NCBI GenBank assembly: GCA_030040455.1
Contig: JASHTR010000155.1
Coordinates: forward strand, 1-5,811
DNA: 5,811 bases
Direction: 5' to 3'
DNA from: Terriglobia bacterium
GTDB lineage: Bacteria > Acidobacteriota > Terriglobia > UBA7540
Part shown: piece after piece, positions 5,713 to 5,811 of the stretch
Layout: every line of letters begins with the position of its first letter
Position numbering within the stretch: position 1 is the stretch's first letter
Notes under the pieces: model-generated
What the model saw: the letters and a program-made list of their open reading frames with translations, nothing else
The model's database searches: none
What the model was told of the DNA's origin: nothing
Program-made: the position numbers and the translations under genes

Positions 5713-5745
5713 AACTCCTCGGGATGATACTCTGCAGGAGTTTTT
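5713..5745 (+). terminator. Possible intrinsic terminator downstream of pyrH
   Basis: AACTCCT (5713-5719) pairs with AGGAGTT (5736-5742) around a 16-nt loop, and the T-run continues to 5745. An alternative five-pair stem (5729-5733 with 5737-5741) ends at the same T-run. The stem is short and the loop large, so this is a weak candidate. It lies 221 nt after the pyrH stop. The final 66 nt of the window hold nothing I recognise, including no start of frr. Confidence 0.35.
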
Positions 5746-5811
5746 CAGCAACCTGCCGGACTTTTGATTTGTTTCTGTGCGAAGCGCCCGCACGCTGGAT
5801 TTCCGCTTACG

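Noticed and set aside
5479..5793. Overlapping frames on both strands after pyrH (104 and 75 codons)
   Set aside because: Their sequence (ACPEQSEG, LCSGQAL, Ser/Arg/Leu-rich) is the typical spurious translation of a dispersed repeat, with no ribosome binding site.

Overview
The window looks like a chromosomal segment of a Gram-negative bacterium, most likely an Acidobacteriota member. I infer this from three things seen together: (i) a gene on the minus strand encoding an Oar/CarboxypepD_reg-type TonB-dependent receptor, a family greatly expanded in Acidobacteriota; (ii) the order rplM-rpsI-rpsB-tsf-pyrH on the plus strand, which joins the L13/S9 pair to the S2/EF-Ts/UMP kinase block; (iii) GC-rich palindromic intergenic repeats of the kind common in Acidobacteriota, Verrucomicrobiota and Chloroflexota. 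The assignment rests on protein recognition by eye; no search was run.

Layout. 1-1202 (minus): the first 400 residues of the receptor (signal peptide, carboxypeptidase-regulatory-like domain, plug, start of barrel), running off the left edge. 1203-1689: a divergent intergenic region with a sigma70-like promoter for each direction and a REP-like cluster of hairpins (1448-1574) between them. 1690-4378 (plus): rplM, rpsI, rpsB and tsf in short-spaced operon order (gaps of 34, 128 and 73 nt). 4379-4775: a 397-nt gap dominated by a composite, nested palindromic element of about 314 bp (4446-4759). 4776-5492 (plus): pyrH. 5493-5811: no gene; it holds a 'CPEQSEG'-type repeat with two related tandem stem-loops, then a weak terminator-like hairpin. 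The expected next gene, frr, does not begin inside the window.

How the genes work together. L13, S9 and S2 are ribosome components, EF-Ts recycles EF-Tu, and UMP kinase makes UDP for nucleotide synthesis. This is a housekeeping growth block, probably driven from the promoter at 1623-1651. The receptor gene is divergent and functionally unrelated.

What stands out. The genes are ordinary; the unusual material is between them. Each of the three gaps longer than 300 nt holds a different palindromic repeat family, and the three shorter gaps within the operon hold none. The element before pyrH ends in a long hairpin plus a T-tract, leaving pyrH with no visible promoter and no Shine-Dalgarno, so how pyrH is expressed is the best open question here. 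I do not see a new multi-gene system such as a defence island, CRISPR array or biosynthetic cluster.
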